In this document: positions 46,819-56,114 of the stretch, in pieces
How the letters are laid out: each line of letters begins with the position of its first letter
Numbering within the stretch: position 1 is the first letter of the stretch
Origin: Mucilaginibacter sp.
GTDB lineage: Bacteria > Bacteroidota > Bacteroidia > Sphingobacteriales > Sphingobacteriaceae
Assembly: GCF_028288205.1 (NCBI RefSeq)
Contig: NZ_JAQBOD010000039.1
Coordinates: 62,001-126,000, forward strand
Length of the DNA: 64,000 bases
Reading direction: 5' to 3'
Translations under genes and position numbers: made by a program
The notes under the pieces: generated by a model
Seen by the model: the letters and a program-made list of their open reading frames with translations, nothing else
Told to the model about the DNA's origin: nothing
Databases searched by the model: none

Positions 46819-48561
46819 TTATTCTAAGGGCAGGGTAAACCAAAACGTGCTGCCTTTGCCCATTTCGCTGTCTACACCTATTTGCCCGTTGTGCCTTTTA
46901 ATGATTTCGGCACTAATATAAAGACCCAGGCCCAGGCCGGAGTACTGCATACCACTGCTATCCACCCGATAATAACGATCAAACAAATAAGGAAGTTTTT
47001 CTGGTTGAATACCCGGGCCATTATCGGTAACCGATACTTTAGCTACCCCGTTAACTTTTTCAACCTTGATGTGTATCTCTTTAAAACCGGGGGAATACTT
47101 GATGGCGTTGTTAACAAAGTTTATTATCACCTGGTCAATGCGATCAGAATCAGCATAGATCTTCAATGCCGTATCTCCTTCTGTGATGATGTTATATATA
47201 CCTGCAATCCTAACATGCTGGCAACAATCGGCAATCATTTTAGCGATAATAAATGAAGTTTTATTAAGATGAAGCTGTCCTTCATTCAGTTTATTGGTGT
47301 TCAGTAAATTTTCTATTAAGGTAGTTACCTTTTCCATACTTTTATTTGCCTGTACAATCAGGTTGGGCAGCATCCGGTTAGGATTATCCTTCATCCGGTC
47401 CAATAGTTGCAGCGCGGCTTTTAGCGTGGTAATAGGTGTTTTGAGTTCATGGCTGGCAATGCTCATAAAATCATCCTTTTTTTTCAATAATTCTTTTGTT
47501 GCCTGGTCAAGTATTTTTTGTACAGTAATATCAACAGCAGTGCCTACCAGGCGATAAGCAACGTTTTCGGCATTGAAATAAGCTTTACCCTTAAACTTTA
47601 TCCATTTTAAATCTTTATTAACCGTTTCTACCGTACGAAATTCCTCTTCATATTCGCCATTATTGGCGCCCTTAAGTGCTTGCTGTAAGACCTTATCAAC
47701 ATGTTTTCTATCATCTTCATGTATCATCGCTATAAAAATAGTATAGCTAATTTCATCGAGTGGCAAAAGGGCAAACATCTCATTGCAACGAGAATCGGTA
47801 ATCAGTTCGCCGGTTAGTGTATTGTAATCCCAGGTGCCCAATCCGGCGGCATCAATAGCCAGTTGTAAACGGTCCTTGCTTTCCTGGAATAAAAGCTCAA
47901 TTTCAGACAGCCCATCTTCTATTTTCCGTTTTTCAGTAATATCTTCAATATCCAGAAGAATCAGTTGTCCGCCATTTACTTTATCTAATTGCCTTGCGTT
48001 TAAACACATTACCCTGCGCCCTATTTCGGGGAAAACATGGGTAACTTCAAAATCATTTACTACCTTTTTTTCGGGCAAAATGCTTTCCAGCAAATATCTA
48101 AGTTCAGGAATATTCCACTGCTGATTACCCAGATCAAAAAAGTAATGCCCTTCGGTATCCAATTCGGTTACATTAAACTTATTATAAAAACCGCTGGTAC
48201 AGCGCATTACCTTTAAATCTTTATCCATTACGATAAGCGGGTCACGCAGGGTATTAATAATTCTTTCTGTGTAAGACAGGTCATTTAGTTCCTGATTGGC
48301 AAAATCCAGTTTAGTGTTTAATTCTTTTTCTACCGCGGCAATACGCTTAATCTCTAAATGGGCCAGTATCAGTTCATTTTCCAGCTGGTCAACCAGCAAA
48401 TCATTGGCGCTGGTTATCTTATCCATACTGTCTTGACTATATGTAGCCTCTATAGATGCTACTTTAAGTACCACATCAAGCGTTTCCAGAGGCACCTCAC
48501 CTGCTACAGGGATTTTAATTACAGACAAGGAATCTTTTTCTGATTTTTTAATTTTAGACAT
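46819..48561 (-). CDS. PAS-domain sensor histidine kinase
   Basis: The ATG at 48561 gives 580 residues; a TTG 78 bases upstream would add an unlikely tail. It has no membrane helix, so it is probably a soluble sensor. A coiled-coil helix (~55-100) precedes a first PAS domain (RDPLIVMDKDLKVMRC). A second PAS/PAC pair follows (LQLAIDAAGLGTWDYNTLTGE ... YRLVGTAVDITVQK). The kinase core has the H-box SIASHELKTPITTL with His371, then N-box (VINFVNNAIKYSP), G1 (VSVTDNGPGIQP), F-box (LFDRYYR) and G2 (GLGLGLYISAEI). All catalytic boxes are intact. No response regulator is adjacent, so it is an orphan kinase whose partner is elsewhere. Confidence 0.92.
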   Translation of the reverse strand: MSKIKKSEKDSLSVIKIPVAGEVPLETLDVVLKVASIEATYSQDSMDKITSANDLLVDQLENELILAHLEIKRIAAVEKELNTKLDFANQELNDLSYTERIINTLRDPLIVMDKDLKVMRCTSGFYNKFNVTELDTEGHYFFDLGNQQWNIPELRYLLESILPEKKVVNDFEVTHVFPEIGRRVMCLNARQLDKVNGGQLILLDIEDITEKRKIEDGLSEIELLFQESKDRLQLAIDAAGLGTWDYNTLTGELITDSRCNEMFALLPLDEISYTIFIAMIHEDDRKHVDKVLQQALKGANNGEYEEEFRTVETVNKDLKWIKFKGKAYFNAENVAYRLVGTAVDITVQKILDQATKELLKKKDDFMSIASHELKTPITTLKAALQLLDRMKDNPNRMLPNLIVQANKSMEKVTTLIENLLNTNKLNEGQLHLNKTSFIIAKMIADCCQHVRIAGIYNIITEGDTALKIYADSDRIDQVIINFVNNAIKYSPGFKEIHIKVEKVNGVAKVSVTDNGPGIQPEKLPYLFDRYYRVDSSGMQYSGLGLGLYISAEIIKRHNGQIGVDSEMGKGSTFWFTLPLE

Positions 48562-48710
48562 TAGTAGCTGGGCCTGAATAGTATATTTCTCTTGGAATTT
48601 ATGTAATGAATAATTCAAAAAATTGATGAAGAAATTCAATATGAGTTGGGGTGTTTGGTACGATCACAGGATAATACAAACTAACTTCAATAATGTTTTA
48701 ATAAATTTTT

Positions 48711-48918
48711 AACGCGTTTAATGATTAAATTCGATATAAAAATTAGTTCCCCCCGTGAAGTAAGCAAATGCAGCAATAAACCTATACCCGTTAAATGTTG
48801 TTACTGTACTGTACCATGTACACGTTGATACACCTGGGTACACCCTGGTACACTAAAAATTGTAATTGGCTGAAAATCAACCACGTTAGATCATTGTCAA
48901 ATAAACTAACTATTATTA
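48711..48918 (-). repeat. Dispersed intergenic repeat, family 1, copy 2
   Basis: This is the reverse complement of the repeat at 5226-5430. It keeps the phased GTGTACCAGG, GTGTACCCAG, GTGTATCAAC units, TGGTACAGTACAGTAACAA, and the terminal AAACGCGTT. It lies in the ~570-bp gap between the kinase gene and the chromate operon. The rest of the gap shows only A/T-rich sequence and a promoter-like box at 49104. Confidence 0.75.
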
Positions 48919-49103
48919 TTTATTAAAACTTATGTATTGTCCGCATCATCATTCAAGTTTACCGCCTGGTTTTTAACAAAGTTACTACATTGTAAACCCC
49001 GATAATAAGGCGATTAATCGATATTTTTGAATATGGTATGAGCTTAATTTAATGATCGAAGTTATTGTTTATTTCTGTTATAAGCCAGATTATTCTTTTC
49101 TGC

Positions 49104-49111
49104 TAATTTTG
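49104..49111 (+). promoter_or_regulatory. Candidate -7 box of the chromate operon
   Basis: TAATTTTG matches TAnnTTTG and ends 17 bp before the ATG of the first gene. No -33 element was recognised. Tentative. Confidence 0.35.
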
Positions 49112-49128
49112 TTTATAATTTGCACTGC

Positions 49129-49986
49129 ATGAAATGGATCACCCGTGAACATCCGAAAATCGACCGTATCGCTTGCCCATGGCTCATCAAACGGTTTATT
49201 GATGCGGAAGCAGAAATCATCTATGTTCCATTTGATGAGGTTATGATAAAAGCCAAAGAGTTAAACGCGGTGCCGTTTGATTTGCCGGGAATTGAGTACA
49301 CTCATTATGATGACCATTGTACCTTTGATTATTTTATAAAGAAACATCACCTTAAAGATGCCGCGCTTGACAGGGTAGCTGCCATTGTGCGGGGCGCTGA
49401 TACCGACCGGCATGATTTTGCACCACAGGCAGCCGGGCTTGAAGCCATCTTTTCCGGACTGGCGTATAACATCAAAGACGATCAGGAATTACTGAGTTTG
49501 GGCATGACCATTTATGATGGCCTGTACAGTTGGGCAAAGCATTTGCACCAGTTAAAACATACCCAGACGGGTCCGGTTGAACAAATGCTGCTGGAAGTAT
49601 TTAATAAATACATTAAACAAAGCAACTCAAAAAAAGCCCCGGATTGGGCAAAAGATCTTAAAGAAATGATACAAGATCAGTTGGATACTAATATGACTTT
49701 AAGTTTGCAGCAGGTATCCAACGAACTGGAGATTAACCCAGCCTACCTGTCACGCGAGTTTTCTAAATACTTTGATAACCTGTCGTTCGGCGATTATATC
49801 AGGAAACTACGCATTGACAAAGCCAAAAACCTGATGGAGGCTACGACCTATTCGTTAACCGAGATCGCTTACCTTACCGGTTTTTCTGACCAGAGCCATT
49901 TTACCAGGATATTTAAAAAACAGACCGGACAAAATCCTTCCGCATATAAAAAAAACACCGGTAAAAGTAAAAAGGATACCAAATAG
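49129..49986 (+). CDS. Chrome_Resist domain fused to an AraC-type DNA-binding domain
   Basis: The ATG at 49129 starts MKWITREHPKIDRIACPWLI (285 residues). Residues 1-~150 are the ChrB C-terminal/Chrome_Resist domain: WITREHPKIDRIACPWLIKRFI, YVPFDEV, TFDYFI and IVRGADTDRHDFAPQAAGL are all family landmarks. Residues ~180-275 are an AraC-type double helix-turn-helix (LSLQQVSNELEINPAYLSREFSKYF and YSLTEIAYLTGFSDQSHFTRIFKKQTGQNPSAYKK). The usual ChrB N-terminal regulatory domain is absent; its role seems to be taken over by AraC. It is probably a one-component transcription regulator for the operon with the chromate transporter two genes downstream. Confidence 0.85.
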   Translation: MKWITREHPKIDRIACPWLIKRFIDAEAEIIYVPFDEVMIKAKELNAVPFDLPGIEYTHYDDHCTFDYFIKKHHLKDAALDRVAAIVRGADTDRHDFAPQAAGLEAIFSGLAYNIKDDQELLSLGMTIYDGLYSWAKHLHQLKHTQTGPVEQMLLEVFNKYIKQSNSKKAPDWAKDLKEMIQDQLDTNMTLSLQQVSNELEINPAYLSREFSKYFDNLSFGDYIRKLRIDKAKNLMEATTYSLTEIAYLTGFSDQSHFTRIFKKQTGQNPSAYKKNTGKSKKDTK

Positions 49987-50048
49987 TTAAATCTATACAA
50001 TTTTAAGGTCCTTTAAAAAGGTAGTATTGCATAACTAACAACTAACCT

Positions 50049-51032
50049 ATGGAAACAAATAAATTCACACGCAGGCAGGCATTGCAGGCTACTGCCGTAT
50101 TAGGCACCACCTTACTATTGCCCTTACAAAAAATAGAGGCAGCCTCTTTATCATTGGCGAAAACACCAGCAATAACGCCCGAAGAAATGGCCGCTATTGA
50201 CGCTGCTTTAGGTAAAAAAGGCAGTTATAAAGATGCTGAATCCGTTTACACTACACCCTTGCCACGCAATGACCTGAAAATGAAGATCAAAGGCGAGCCT
50301 ATACCTATCCCCTTTGGTTTTGGTGGTTGGGTGTCGTTTAAGAAAACTGTTGACGGAAAATCAGCAATGGTAATGAGCGATACGGTATTGCAAATGGAGG
50401 AGGTGAACCCTTTAATTTCGGCTGCCCATGCTAATGGATTAGAAATAGCTGCTATCCATAACCACTTTTTTTATGAGGAGCCGCGCATATTTTACATGCA
50501 CATTCATGGTATGGGAACTATAGCAGAACTGGCTAAAAAATATGCCAATACCATACGCGACAGCAAATTATTTCCGGCTAACCAGCCTGCGCCATCAGCG
50601 CCGCCAACTATAACCGGTAAAGAAAATTTTGACATTCAGGCATTGGATGCTATTGTGAAATATACGGGTGCGGTAAATGGCCCTACTTACAAATATACTA
50701 TTGGCAGAGCCGATGTGAAAGTGATGGCTATGGACGTGGAAATGACCACAAATATCGGTTTAAATAGCTGGGCGTCATTTGCGGGCAAACAGGATGATGC
50801 CCATATTGCGGGCGATATTGCCATGTTACAAAATGAGGTGAACAGCGTGATCAAAACTTTGCGGGCACATAATTTAGAAGTAGTGGCAGTACATAACCAC
50901 ATGCTGGGCGACGCCCCCCACATGATCTTCCTGCATTATTACGGCCGTGGTAATGCCGCTACATTAGCGCAGGGTTTTCGGGCAGCTTTAGATGAATTGG
51001 GTAAGAAACCAATAGGTGGTATGAAGATGTGA
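50049..51032 (+). CDS. DUF1259 protein with Tat-type signal
   Basis: This 327-residue protein has the N-terminus TNKFTRRQALQATAVLGTTLLLPL, with a twin-arginine motif and hydrophobic stretch, so it is likely exported folded to the periplasm. Two similar halves follow, each with an ELN-like start, a conserved strand, and a His-rich motif: AIHNHFFYEEPRIFYMHIHGMG (first) and VVAVHNHMLGDAPHMIFLHYYGRG (second). The paired HNH/HIH-type clusters could bind a metal (inference). DUF1259 (LppY/LpqO family) proteins are of unknown function but recur beside chrA genes. The stop overlaps the chrA start by one base (TGATG). Confidence 0.82.
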   Translation: METNKFTRRQALQATAVLGTTLLLPLQKIEAASLSLAKTPAITPEEMAAIDAALGKKGSYKDAESVYTTPLPRNDLKMKIKGEPIPIPFGFGGWVSFKKTVDGKSAMVMSDTVLQMEEVNPLISAAHANGLEIAAIHNHFFYEEPRIFYMHIHGMGTIAELAKKYANTIRDSKLFPANQPAPSAPPTITGKENFDIQALDAIVKYTGAVNGPTYKYTIGRADVKVMAMDVEMTTNIGLNSWASFAGKQDDAHIAGDIAMLQNEVNSVIKTLRAHNLEVVAVHNHMLGDAPHMIFLHYYGRGNAATLAQGFRAALDELGKKPIGGMKM

Positions 51033-52198
51033 TGAAAACAAAAGCTGAGTATTCTTTAGTAGATATCACTAAGTATTTTCTAAAGCTGGGTACATGGGGT
51101 TTTGGCGGCCCGGTAGCTTTAGTGGGTTATATGCACCGTGACCTGGTTGAAGATAAAGGCTGGTTGACCGAAGATGAATATAAAGAGGGTTTGGCACTTG
51201 CGCAACTGGCGCCGGGGCCTTTGGCTGCGCAATTAGGTATCTATATTGGCTTTGTGCATTATGGGTTAACCGGCGCGACACTAACCGGGCTGGCTTTTGT
51301 ATTGCCATCATTTATTATGGTGGTGGTATTGGGCATGGCTTACCAGCTTTATGGCGGTTTAGCCTGGATGCAGGCCGTGTTTTATGGAGTAGGTGCTGCC
51401 GTGATAGGGATTATAGGAATAAGCGCCTATAAACTAACCATTAAATCGATCAGTAAATTTGAACTAACTGCCATGAAATCGAAATGGCTGCTATGGTTGT
51501 TTTATATAATTGGTGTTACCGTTACAGTAATTACGCAAAAAGAACAGATCCTGTTATTCCTTGCCTGTGGCATTTTATATATGCTGATAAAAGCCCCGCC
51601 GCAATGGATAAAAAAACCGGCAATATTACCTGCCGGAATTTTAATCAGTACCGGGTTTTGGAAATATAATGGCAAGACCTTGCATGAGATCGGCTGGTTC
51701 TTTCTTAAAGCCGGTACATTTGTGTTTGGCAGCGGGCTGGCTATTGTGCCTTTCCTGCATGGAGGTGCTGTGAAAGAGTTTGGCTGGTTAACCGAAAACC
51801 AATTTGTAGATGCTGTGGCCGTAGCCATGATCACACCGGGGCCGGTAGTTATTACGGTTGGTTTTATCGGTTATCTGGTTGCAGGTTTTCCGGGAGCATG
51901 TATCGCGGCCTTAGCTACTTTTTTACCATGCTACCTGTTTACCGTTGCCCTGGCGCCATCCTTTAAAAAGATTGCTAAAAATGCTGCTATCAAAGCATTT
52001 GTAGAGGGTATTACCGCATCTGTAATTGGCGCTTTGGCGGGGTCTGTAATAATTATCGGATTGCGTTCTATTATAGACATACCAACCATGTTAATCGCCC
52101 TGGCTGCTGTGGTTGCTTTGATTGCCATGAAAAAATTACAGGAGCCTTATATTATTGGAGTTGCCGCCATTATTGGTTTATTGATTAGGGCTTTATAG
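51032..52198 (+). CDS. chrA: Chromate efflux transporter ChrA (two-domain form)
   Basis: The ATG at 51032 is one base into the preceding stop codon; the in-frame GTG three bases earlier is not needed. The 388-residue inner-membrane protein has two homologous CHR domains. The first holds KLGTWGFGGPVALVGYMHRDLVE and LAPGPLAAQLGIYIGF; the second holds LKAGTFVFGSGLAIVPFLHGGAVKEFGWL and MITPGPVVITVGFIGYL. These paired PGP motifs and FGG/FGS motifs are typical of the long-chain CHR family, which expels chromate by a proton-driven mechanism. The operon context supports chromate or oxyanion resistance. Confidence 0.93.
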   Translation: MKTKAEYSLVDITKYFLKLGTWGFGGPVALVGYMHRDLVEDKGWLTEDEYKEGLALAQLAPGPLAAQLGIYIGFVHYGLTGATLTGLAFVLPSFIMVVVLGMAYQLYGGLAWMQAVFYGVGAAVIGIIGISAYKLTIKSISKFELTAMKSKWLLWLFYIIGVTVTVITQKEQILLFLACGILYMLIKAPPQWIKKPAILPAGILISTGFWKYNGKTLHEIGWFFLKAGTFVFGSGLAIVPFLHGGAVKEFGWLTENQFVDAVAVAMITPGPVVITVGFIGYLVAGFPGACIAALATFLPCYLFTVALAPSFKKIAKNAAIKAFVEGITASVIGALAGSVIIIGLRSIIDIPTMLIALAAVVALIAMKKLQEPYIIGVAAIIGLLIRAL

Positions 52199-52315
52199 GT
52201 ATCCTGACTTTACATCGAATCTCTCTTACTTCCAAAAGGCTAATTCTCCAGGTCCCTTGTGCCGACATTAGGTAATCCTTATCGACATAAATCTGCAGAA
52301 ACCCATAATTGCGTT

Positions 52316-52323
52316 TACCTTTG
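52316..52323 (+). promoter_or_regulatory. Candidate -7 box for hemW
   Basis: TACCTTTG matches the TAnnTTTG consensus and lies 30 bp before the hemW ATG. A -33 element was not recognised. Confidence 0.35.
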
Positions 52324-52353
52324 CTATTCATAAAACAATATCCGAGTAACAAA

Positions 52354-53475
52354 ATGGCAGGCATTTATCTACACATCCCTTTTTGCAAACAGGCTTGCCA
52401 TTATTGCGATTTTCATTTTAGCACGTCACTAAAATATAAAGACGAACTTTTGCAGGCATTAGTAAAAGAAATACAACTGCAAAAAGATTATTTTAAAGGC
52501 GAAGCTATTGAAACCATTTACTTTGGCGGGGGTACGCCTTCCCTGCTGGAAGCTGGCGAAATTAACCTGTTATTAGATACCATAACCGGCTTACATTCGG
52601 TTACCGCGAATGCAGAAATTACATTAGAGGCTAACCCCGACGATTTAGATAAAGCTAAATTACAGGCTTTGCGCCAAACACCGGTTAACCGTTTCAGCAT
52701 CGGCATTCAATCATTTTTTGATGACGACCTGCAATGGATGAACCGGGTACATCGTGCCGGCGAAGCCGAAGCATCAGTAAAACGTGCGCAGGATAACGGG
52801 TTCGAGAATATTACTGCCGACCTGATCTATGGCTACCCTCTGTTAACCGAACAAAAGTGGAAGCATAACCTAAATAAGATTTTTGAGCTGAATATACCAC
52901 ATGTATCAGCCTATTCCATGACGGTTGAACCTAAAACCCCATTAGCCGCTTTCATCAACAAAAAAAAGCAGCCTGCCATGAACGACCAGCAAAGCGCAGA
53001 GCAGTTTAACCTGTTGATGGAGGCTATGCAAACCCATGACTTTGAGCATTACGAAATATCCAACTTTTGTAAACCGGGGCATTATTCCAAACATAATTCT
53101 AACTACTGGCGGGGCGTAAAATACCTGGGGATAGGCCCATCGGCACATTCTTACAATGGGGAGATAAGGCAGTGGAACATTGCCAATAATGCCAAATACA
53201 TTCAGTCTATCCAAACCAATAACCTGCCTGCTGAAACCGAGCTATTGACCGAGACCGACCATCTGAACGAATACATCATGACCTCGTTACGCACCATCTG
53301 GGGGCTGGACATGGATAAGTTAAATATTATTGCCGCGGCATCATCAAATGTATTGCTCAAAGCGGCCCAACCTTTTTTAGAAAAGGAATGGATCACCCAA
53401 AAAAATAATATTTTTTACCTCACCCAAACCGGTAAATTATATGCCGACCATATAGCTGCAGAGCTGTTTTTTTAG
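52354..53475 (+). CDS. hemW: Radical SAM protein HemW (haem chaperone)
   Basis: The ATG at 52354 gives 373 residues (MAGIYLHIPFCKQACHYCDF). The in-frame start 45 bases upstream overlaps the promoter box and was not chosen. The radical-SAM motif is CxxxCxxC, and the residue two past the last Cys is Phe (CHYCDF), the HemW signature; the HemN oxygen-independent oxidase has a fourth Cys there. The GGGTPSLLEAGEI loop, the EANPDDL, RFSIGIQSFFDDDL and LIYGYPLLTEQKW motifs all fit. HemW transfers haem in respiratory-protein assembly. It is monocistronic. Confidence 0.92.
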   Translation: MAGIYLHIPFCKQACHYCDFHFSTSLKYKDELLQALVKEIQLQKDYFKGEAIETIYFGGGTPSLLEAGEINLLLDTITGLHSVTANAEITLEANPDDLDKAKLQALRQTPVNRFSIGIQSFFDDDLQWMNRVHRAGEAEASVKRAQDNGFENITADLIYGYPLLTEQKWKHNLNKIFELNIPHVSAYSMTVEPKTPLAAFINKKKQPAMNDQQSAEQFNLLMEAMQTHDFEHYEISNFCKPGHYSKHNSNYWRGVKYLGIGPSAHSYNGEIRQWNIANNAKYIQSIQTNNLPAETELLTETDHLNEYIMTSLRTIWGLDMDKLNIIAAASSNVLLKAAQPFLEKEWITQKNNIFYLTQTGKLYADHIAAELFF

Positions 53476-53648
53476 CTATGTTAGCCCCCCACTCTCTAAA
53501 CGGCGGAGCCTTAATGAACCGGCGCTTTGGTTTAAAAATAAACCAGTATTCACCACTCTCTATTTACCACTCACTACTCTCCACTCACCACTTTTGTCAA
53601 TGAAATATAAAAAACAAAACGGTTATATTAAGCTTCTATAGTATTAAT

Positions 53649-53656
53649 TAATTTTG
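53649..53656 (+). promoter_or_regulatory. Candidate -7 box for the first cupin-like gene
   Basis: TAATTTTG matches TAnnTTTG, 20 bp before the ATG at 53677. No clear -33 element. The rest of the 200-bp gap after hemW holds CCACTCACT-type low-complexity sequence only. Confidence 0.35.
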
Positions 53657-53676
53657 CATGTTAATTAATTGTGAAC

Positions 53677-54561
53677 ATGGGCATCATTCTTACCCCTATT
53701 GATAGGGTTGATAGCATTAGTAAAGAAGATTTTATTAACAATTATTTAAAGCCGCGCAAGCCGCTGGTTATCCGTAAGGCTACTAAAAACTGGCCCGCTT
53801 TAAAAAAATGGACGTTTGATTATTTAAAGGAAACTGTTGGCGACCAGATGGTTCCGCTATACGATAGCTCCAAAGCCGATCCCTCAAAACCCATCAATGC
53901 GTCCGCGGCCGAAATGAAGTTTGGCGATTATATAGACCTTATACAAAAGCAACCTACTGATCTGCGTATATTTTTGTTCGACCCGATAAAACACGCGCCT
54001 AAATTGCTGAAAGATTACCGCTCGCCTACCGACCTGATGGGCGGCTTTTTAGATAAATATCCTAATATGTTTTTCGGCGGTGCCGGATCAATTACTTTTT
54101 TGCATTATGATATAGACCTCGCACATATATTTCATACCCATTTTAACGGGCGCAAACACGTTATTTTATTTGATAATAAGTGGAAAGAACGATTGTACCA
54201 GATCCCTTTTGCCACTTATGCATTGGAGGATTACGATATAGAAAAACCCGATTACAGCAAGTTCCCGGCGTTGGACGGCGTTGAAGGCTATGAAATTATT
54301 TTAGAACATGGTGATACCCTGTTTATGCCTACCGGCTACTGGCATTGGATGAAATACCTGGACGGATCATTCTCTATATCACTACGCGCCTGGGATAGTT
54401 CATGGGCCATTAAAGCCAAAAGCCTGTATAACCTAACCATCCAACGTAAGTTTGACGATATTATGAAAAAGAACTTTAAAAGCCGGTATATGGATTGGAA
54501 GGAAAGACTGGCAGTTAAACGGGCAGGCAAGGCCCTGGCTGCAGGAGAACCAAGGTTGTGA
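53677..54561 (+). CDS. JmjC/cupin-like protein, paralogue 1
   Basis: The ATG at 53677 gives 294 residues; the GTG six bases upstream is less likely. The cupin_8/JmjC layout is clear: HxD at His143/Asp145 (FLHYDIDL) and the distal histidine at His223 (PTGYWHWMKY) would bind iron, and Lys160/Arg159 after the HIFHTHFNGRKH stretch could hold 2-oxoglutarate. The DPLVIRKATKNWPALKKW-like N-terminal PLVIRKATKNWP strand is typical of this fold. It may therefore be an iron/2-oxoglutarate hydroxylase acting on a protein or small molecule, but the target is unknown. A close paralogue starts 193 bp downstream. Confidence 0.82.
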   Translation: MGIILTPIDRVDSISKEDFINNYLKPRKPLVIRKATKNWPALKKWTFDYLKETVGDQMVPLYDSSKADPSKPINASAAEMKFGDYIDLIQKQPTDLRIFLFDPIKHAPKLLKDYRSPTDLMGGFLDKYPNMFFGGAGSITFLHYDIDLAHIFHTHFNGRKHVILFDNKWKERLYQIPFATYALEDYDIEKPDYSKFPALDGVEGYEIILEHGDTLFMPTGYWHWMKYLDGSFSISLRAWDSSWAIKAKSLYNLTIQRKFDDIMKKNFKSRYMDWKERLAVKRAGKALAAGEPRL

Positions 54562-54754
54562 TTGAGCCTATCGGCAAAAAGATTAGTTAATTAAAGATTA
54601 GACCTATCGGCTATATATTGACAGACCCTGCTTAACATAATGTACCTTTAACCTTTAACCTCCAATATTTAACATTTCCTTAACATATCCCGTGCTTTAA
54701 TTTCGTTATTTTGCCGTATTAGATGCATAGTAAATAGTTTCCTAATCCCAAAAC

Positions 54755-55636
54755 ATGAGCTTTATTCTGCACCCTATTGATACCGTTGATACCATTTCTC
54801 CTGCCGATTTTAAAAAGAACTATTTAGATGCGCGCCGTCCGCTGGTAATTAAAGGGTTAACCAACAACTGGCCCGCCCGCGAAAAATGGACGCCCGAATA
54901 TTTAAAACAGGTAGTTGGTAAAAAGGTAGTGCCGTTATATGACAACGCCAAGGCCGACCCGGCGAAACCTATCAATTCGGCAGCGGCCGAGATGCCTTTT
55001 GATGAATATATGGACCTTATCATGTCGCAACCTACCGAGCTGCGCATATTCTTTTTCAATATATTTAAACAAGCCCCGCAATTACTGAACGATATTGTTT
55101 TGCCGAAAGATTTGATGGGCGGGTTTTTAGAAAGTATGCCGGCTATGTTTTTCGGCGGTTCTAATTCGGTTACGTTTTTGCATTATGACATTGATCTGCC
55201 CCATATATTTCATACCCACTTTGGTGGGCGAAAACACATTATCCTGTTTGAAAATAAATGGAAGGAACGCCTGTACTGTATACCCAACGCCACCTACGCG
55301 CTGGAAGATTACGACGTAGCTAATCCCGACGTAAAAAAATTCCCGGCACTGGACGGCATTGAAGGTACCGAAGTTTTTTTAGAACACGGCGATACTTTGT
55401 TTATGCCAACCGGCTATTGGCACTGGATGAAATATTTAGAGGGCGGCTACTCACTAAGTCTGCGTGCCTGGGATGCGTCGCCTGCACGCAAGGCGGCAAG
55501 CTTATATAACCTGGCCGTTAAAGGGGGTTTAGACAGCGTGCTTAAAATGGCTTTTAAAGGCGATTATGCACGGTACCGTGAAAAGCTTGCTGTAAAACGG
55601 GCCAATAAAGCTTTAGCAAACGGGAAGCCCAGGTAA
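54755..55636 (+). CDS. JmjC/cupin-like protein, paralogue 2
   Basis: This 293-residue protein aligns with its upstream neighbour along its full length, well over half the residues identical by eye. Both share the HYDID motif, the HIFHTHF...GRKH segment, the LEHGDTLFMPTGYWHWMKYL block and the ending KLAVKRANKALANGKPR. The candidate iron ligands are all kept. The central part (FNIFKQAPQLLNDIVLPKDL against FDPIKHAPKLLKDYRSPTDL) and the C-terminal third differ most, so the two probably diverged in substrate or partner. The pair appears to be a tandem duplication. A separate 193-bp spacer suggests its own promoter. Confidence 0.82.
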   Translation: MSFILHPIDTVDTISPADFKKNYLDARRPLVIKGLTNNWPAREKWTPEYLKQVVGKKVVPLYDNAKADPAKPINSAAAEMPFDEYMDLIMSQPTELRIFFFNIFKQAPQLLNDIVLPKDLMGGFLESMPAMFFGGSNSVTFLHYDIDLPHIFHTHFGGRKHIILFENKWKERLYCIPNATYALEDYDVANPDVKKFPALDGIEGTEVFLEHGDTLFMPTGYWHWMKYLEGGYSLSLRAWDASPARKAASLYNLAVKGGLDSVLKMAFKGDYARYREKLAVKRANKALANGKPR

Positions 55637-55669
55637 TATAATCAGCGTCGTATTTATCGCTTGGTGACG

Positions 55670-56085
55670 CTCATGGCCGCTAAGGCCTAGTCCTTTTTCC
55701 TTAGATGAAAAAGGACCAAAAAATCAAGTCAGCCCAATCGCTGCCACCTCACAGGGCCAGACTCCCGGCCGCGTGGGCTGACAGGCCAACGCGCTTTTTT
55801 CTTTCTCATTAATATGAAAATTGTTGGCCCATTGGAAAAAGCGTCAAACGGGCAGCTTCGGGCGAAATCAGGTAAAATATGCGGGCCTGTGGGCGGCAGA
55901 GGCATAGCAACTTTTTGCCCGGGCAATGGCCCTGCGCGATATGGAGCAAAAATATTGCAGCCTGTGATTTTACCTGATTTGCAGCGCAATGGCTTGTGCG
56001 GCAGAGAAGCATCCCGGGTGACTTGATTTTTGGTTACTTTTCATCAAGGAAAAGTAACTAAGCCCGGCGGCCCTGAGCGCTACGA
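55670..56085. mobile_element. MITE-like element, copy 2
   Basis: This fills the ~480-bp gap between the second cupin-like gene and the DUF4440-like gene. The left end (GCTCATGGCCGCTAAGGCCT, then TCCTTTTTCC and AAATCAAGTCAGCCC) and the right end (GGGTGACTTGATTTTTGGTTAC, then AAAAGTAACTAAGCCCGGCG) are imperfect inverted repeats of about 55 bp. The interior shares GCCCAATCGCTGCCACC and CCAGACTCCCGGCCGCGTGG with copy 1 at 18270-18692. It carries no transposase frame. Confidence 0.75.
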
Positions 56086-56114
56086 CGCGTTCAAATGCTT
56101 ATTGCAGCCTTACT

